This document shows positions 7,017 to 8,985 of a stretch of 8,985 nucleotides of DNA, one piece after another (the stretch's first letter is position 1; each line of letters opens with the position of its first letter). Both the position numbers and the translations under genes were made by a program. The notes under the pieces were generated by a model that was given only the letters and a program-made list of their open reading frames with translations, was not told where the DNA came from and did no database searches. Origin of the DNA: Chloroflexota bacterium (GTDB lineage: Bacteria; Chloroflexota; Anaerolineae; UBA4142); assembly GCA_016200825.1 (NCBI GenBank), contig JACQEA010000482.1, positions 1 to 8,985 of the forward strand, read 5' to 3'.

Positions 7017-7026
7017 GTCCCCTCCT
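7010..7026 (-). promoter_or_regulatory. Strong Shine-Dalgarno fixing the start of the molybdenum enzyme
   Basis: On the minus strand the sequence reads AGAGGAGGGGACATG, with AGGAGG at 7026-7021 and ATG at 7016-7014. This is a near-perfect anti-16S match and selects Met at 7016 over the upstream ATG at 7046. Confidence 0.75.
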
Positions 7027-7039
7027 CTTTTCCATTTCA

Positions 7040-7068
7040 TTGCCAATGCACGAAATTCATCTTATAAT
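7040..7068 (+). promoter_or_regulatory. Near-consensus sigma70 promoter for the 488-aa orphan gene
   Basis: TTGCCA (7040-7045, five of six matches) and a perfect TATAAT (7063-7068) are separated by exactly 17 bp. Expected transcription start is near 7075, about 18 nt before the ATG at 7093, with GAGG at 7085-7088 serving as ribosome site. This is the best-looking promoter in the window. Confidence 0.7.
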
Positions 7069-7073
7069 GTCAA
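7045..7073 (-). promoter_or_regulatory. Candidate divergent promoter for the molybdenum enzyme gene
   Basis: On the minus strand a perfect TTGACA (7073-7068) is followed after 17 bp by TGCATT (7050-7045), a weak -10 with three of six matches. It overlaps the plus-strand promoter end to end: each -35 touches the other's -10. The weak -10 means it may need an activator, or the true promoter may lie elsewhere. Confidence 0.35.
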
Positions 7074-7092
7074 CATCAATCTCGAGGTAACT

Positions 7093-8559
7093 ATGATTCA
7101 TCCAATTCTTAAAACATTAGATAACTATGGCTTGAACGACCGGAATACTTTGAGGGAAAGAATTCGCAAGATTGAACCAGCGGATTGGCTGCAAATTCTA
7201 AATTATTTGGAAAATGAATATAAGAACGCCCAATCATCAAGCGAAAGCCACACAGAACGACTTCAACCGCTTCATTTCAGTTTTCCATCCCTACCTACGC
7301 AGCTGTTGCCCCGCATTCTACCTCACGTACTCGTCTCTGAGAAAACTTTTCTGGACGACCCTCTTTATGACTGTCTAACTGCCTTTGCCGAGGGTTCCGA
7401 AGCAGCAACAGAATCGTTCTCGTCCTTGCCAAAAATTATTTTTGAGCCTGCCATCCGATCCTTTCTCCCCCAAATTGAGCAGACGATTGATTTTTTCTTG
7501 CGTTCCCGCGATTTGATCAGTACTGGGCGGCTCATTCCTTTCAAAGACTTGAGATTATTGCCTCCATTAATAATTTTTAATCCGATTCATCGAGTCCTTT
7601 TGTCAAACAAGTCGCTCCAATCGCACTTCGGGTTGACGACTATAATTCTAGAAGCAATGTCAGCTACCGCCAATCGTGGTGCCATAGTCAACAAGGGTGT
7701 TCGTCCATCCTTTGATCCGAAAGTATTCCTCAAGAAACCAAGAATGCTGGTTCCGCTAGTTCAAATCTGGTCGCGAGTAGCTCCGTATTTGATTCGCGCT
7801 CAATTTTCCAGAGGCGATGCGCGACGCAAACATGCAGCCGATGGGTTATCCCAAATTGCAAGCGAATGGGCAAACGCCTTACAAGAAATCGCTCTGTTTA
7901 ACACACAGGTGGTCGGATTTTTCTACTGGTTGGTTTCAAATGATTTTCGCGGCACCAGTACTGATCTGCTATCTAGTGAACGGGCTTTGATCTATCGCTT
8001 GATGGTTGGAGCAATTTCAGATGCGAACGCTCTGATTCCACCAGAATCAAGATTGGTCTTGCCGGCAGATATCGGAATTCTTGGAATTGATGTGCCTCTC
8101 CTCGATAATGTACCGCCAGAATATATTCTGGATCTAGCGGCAAAGGAAGGAGACGCCTATGAAAATTTTAGAGGCGCGCTCAACGAAAAACTTTTGAGCA
8201 TCACCGCCGAAATAGGAACGACCGAAAGAGAAATTCAAATCCAAAGAATCCGAGAGTCGCTGACAAAAAACGTATCCGATATTTCACTTGCCTACCAAAA
8301 CCTGCAACGCGATTTCTCTCGCCGGACCAAACTCAATCTTGCTATCACAACATCCTCGATCTTCGTCGCGGGATTATCCGCGTTGAGCCGGAATTTGGAC
8401 GCCATCGCGATTGCTGGTGGGGTTGCTGCAGGTGCAGGATTGACCCAAGGGATAAAAGAATTCGCAAAAGACTGGCTTGACCATCAACGTGAACTTGAAA
8501 AACTAAAGACCAGTGACAATTACTTCATCTGGAAAGCTGTCGGTCGTAACAAAAGTTGA
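7093..8559 (+). CDS. Unrecognised 488-residue protein with a hydrophobic C-terminal hairpin
   Basis: Function and family are not recognised. The start is the ATG at 7093, because GAGG lies 4 nt before it and the promoter at 7040-7068 would not include an earlier in-frame ATG at 7015. The protein looks mostly helical. Visible parts: an N-terminal helical segment with DWLQILNYLENEY (31-43); a central region with repeated Leu/Phe/Pro stretches (60-235); VPPEYILDLAAKEGDAYENF followed by RGAL (340-363), a pattern I loosely associate with helical proteins of unknown function; a charged probable coiled coil (about 365-412); two hydrophobic stretches (about 415-431 and 436-452) split by SRNLD, which could be a membrane hairpin; and a charged tail ending SDNYFIWKAVGR. 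No nuclease, ATPase or kinase motif was seen. CGCG tetramers are much rarer and AGA/CTA/TTA codons more frequent than in neighbouring genes, suggesting separate ancestry. Confidence 0.85.
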   Translation: MIHPILKTLDNYGLNDRNTLRERIRKIEPADWLQILNYLENEYKNAQSSSESHTERLQPLHFSFPSLPTQLLPRILPHVLVSEKTFLDDPLYDCLTAFAEGSEAATESFSSLPKIIFEPAIRSFLPQIEQTIDFFLRSRDLISTGRLIPFKDLRLLPPLIIFNPIHRVLLSNKSLQSHFGLTTIILEAMSATANRGAIVNKGVRPSFDPKVFLKKPRMLVPLVQIWSRVAPYLIRAQFSRGDARRKHAADGLSQIASEWANALQEIALFNTQVVGFFYWLVSNDFRGTSTDLLSSERALIYRLMVGAISDANALIPPESRLVLPADIGILGIDVPLLDNVPPEYILDLAAKEGDAYENFRGALNEKLLSITAEIGTTEREIQIQRIRESLTKNVSDISLAYQNLQRDFSRRTKLNLAITTSSIFVAGLSALSRNLDAIAIAGGVAAGAGLTQGIKEFAKDWLDHQRELEKLKTSDNYFIWKAVGRNKS

Positions 8560-8624
8560 TTCAATCATAAAAACTATATCCCTTTGGGCTTATCAAGGAA
8601 TTACCAACTTGTTACGAAAATGTG

Positions 8625-8650
8625 AACAGGGAGCATTCCTGTTTTCTTTC
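8625..8650 (+). terminator. Intrinsic terminator after the 488-aa orphan
   Basis: AACAGGGA (8625-8632) pairs with TTCCTGTT (8636-8643) with one G-T wobble and a 3-nt loop, followed by TTCTTT. It lies 66 nt after the stop codon of the orphan and before the end of the convergent MoaD-like gene. The reverse strand has a shorter T-run (ATTTTCG), so some two-way activity is possible. Confidence 0.65.
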
Positions 8651-8671
8651 GATTCGCGAGGCGCCAAAGAT

Positions 8672-8911
8672 TTAAGATTCACCTCCCCCAATCGGCTCGA
8701 ATACTTCTAACACGTCGCCCGCCTTGAGAACGGTCGTGTCATCTACCACATTATCATTCACCGCGCTCAACCAAACTTGCGGATCCGGTACGCCCAACTG
8801 ATCTAACAGCGCGCGAATCGTCATCCCGTTAGTAATTTCTACGGATGCGTTTTCTTTTTGGTTCGGCGCATAGCGTTTGATATTGCCATACAGTTTCAAA
8901 GTGATTTGCAT
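8672..8911 (-). CDS. MoaD/ThiS-family ubiquitin-like sulfur carrier
   Basis: 79 residues, the usual length for MoaD. It follows the beta-grasp pattern: ITLKLYGNIKRY (3-14), a central helix TIRALLDQLG (31-40), the VNDNVV hairpin (51-56) and LKAGDVLEVFEPIGGG (62-77). In this family the C-terminal Gly-Gly is adenylated and thiocarboxylated to donate sulfur to molybdopterin (MoaD), to thiazole (ThiS), or in tungsten-enzyme operons. Here the chain does not end at Gly-Gly but runs on as Glu-Ser, so the tail must be trimmed or the protein works differently. No clear Shine-Dalgarno precedes the ATG. It lies 29 nt downstream of the end of another minus-strand gene, so it is probably the last gene of an operon entering from the right. 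A link to the molybdenum enzyme in this window is possible but unproven. Confidence 0.8.
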   Translation of the reverse strand: MQITLKLYGNIKRYAPNQKENASVEITNGMTIRALLDQLGVPDPQVWLSAVNDNVVDDTTVLKAGDVLEVFEPIGGGES

Positions 8912-8915
8912 TTGT

Positions 8916-8955
8916 TTTTTTGCTTTTTCACTTTTGCCTTTTAACTTTTGCCTTT
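8916..8955. repeat. 14-bp tandem repeat ACTTTTGCCTTTYA
   Basis: Two good units (8930-8943 and 8944-8957) share ACTTTTGCCTTT, and a degenerate third unit (TTTTTTGCTTTTTC) lies at 8916-8929. It fills the gap before the MoaD-like gene and runs into the last codons of the upstream gene. Short T/A-rich repeats of this kind are common intergenic elements in environmental bacteria. Confidence 0.6.
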
Positions 8956-8985
8956 CAGCTTTGCCCGCTCATCTTCCGCTTTGAG
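8941..8985 (-). CDS. 3' end of an upstream minus-strand gene (14 codons and stop)
   Basis: Reading leftward from the window edge, one frame stays open for 14 codons (LKAEDERAKLKGKS) and ends in TAA at 8943-8941; the other two minus-strand frames meet stops early. The charged, helix-like composition fits a protein C-terminus. The final KGKS codons fall in the tandem repeat. Too short to name, and a chance open frame cannot be excluded. Confidence 0.35.
   Translation of the reverse strand, partial: LKAEDERAKLKGKS

Noticed and set aside
7017..7046. Longer N-terminus for the molybdenum enzyme starting at 7046
   Set aside because: AGGAGG at 7021-7026 would fall inside the gene, and the Tat signal is correctly placed from the ATG at 7016.
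7015..7092. Longer N-terminus for the orphan protein starting at 7015
   Set aside because: The TATAAT box and predicted transcription start lie downstream of that ATG, while GAGG precedes the ATG at 7093.
8513..8710. 65-codon plus-strand frame after the orphan gene
   Set aside because: It overlaps the orphan's end, the terminator and the antisense MoaD-like gene, and shows no ribosome site or domain.

Overview
The window looks like a chromosomal segment from a Chloroflexota bacterium, most likely Anaerolineae-like and probably metagenomic. This is an inference. It rests on the long Thr/Pro-rich tails of two exported proteins, which I associate with that lineage, and on the dense CGCG/GCGC codon usage of most genes. 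It also rests on the mix of a class A penicillin-binding protein, a class III cyclase, a multiheme cytochrome and a Tat-exported molybdenum enzyme. No rRNA, tRNA, CRISPR array or transposase gene was seen.

Layout. (1) Positions 1-2343 (+) hold the 3' part of a bifunctional penicillin-binding protein, cut by the window edge, with an Ig-like module and a ~120-residue Thr/Pro tail. (2) 2344-2511 is intergenic: a hairpin with a T-rich flank on the minus strand, then a ~112 bp nested inverted repeat (REP/MITE-like). (3) 3201-5081 (-) is a two-transmembrane sensor adenylate cyclase (Cache-like sensor, HAMP, class III catalytic domain). Its stop codon overlaps by 4 bp the start of 2512-3204 (-), an exported Thr/Pro-rich protein of unknown function. 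A candidate promoter and a 9-bp-stem palindrome precede the cyclase. (4) 5240-5830 (-) is a membrane-anchored cytochrome with five CxxCH haem sites. Upstream on the same strand, 5928-7016 (-) is a Tat-exported, probably lipid-anchored sulfite-oxidase-fold molybdopterin enzyme. Together they suggest a periplasm-facing redox module. (5) 7093-8559 (+) is an unrecognised 488-residue protein with less CGCG-rich composition, its own near-consensus promoter and a downstream terminator; it looks like an accessory insertion. (6) 8672-8911 (-) is a MoaD/ThiS-like ubiquitin-fold sulfur carrier with two residues past its glycine run. It follows a gene of which only the last 14 codons are visible.

How the genes may work together: the molybdenum enzyme would oxidise or reduce a small substrate outside the membrane and exchange electrons with the haem chain of the neighbouring cytochrome. 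The MoaD-like protein belongs to a family that supplies sulfur for molybdopterin, so a functional link is possible but not shown. The cyclase and its exported partner look like a sensory unit. The least explained item is the 488-residue orphan. No complete novel system can be proved from this window alone.
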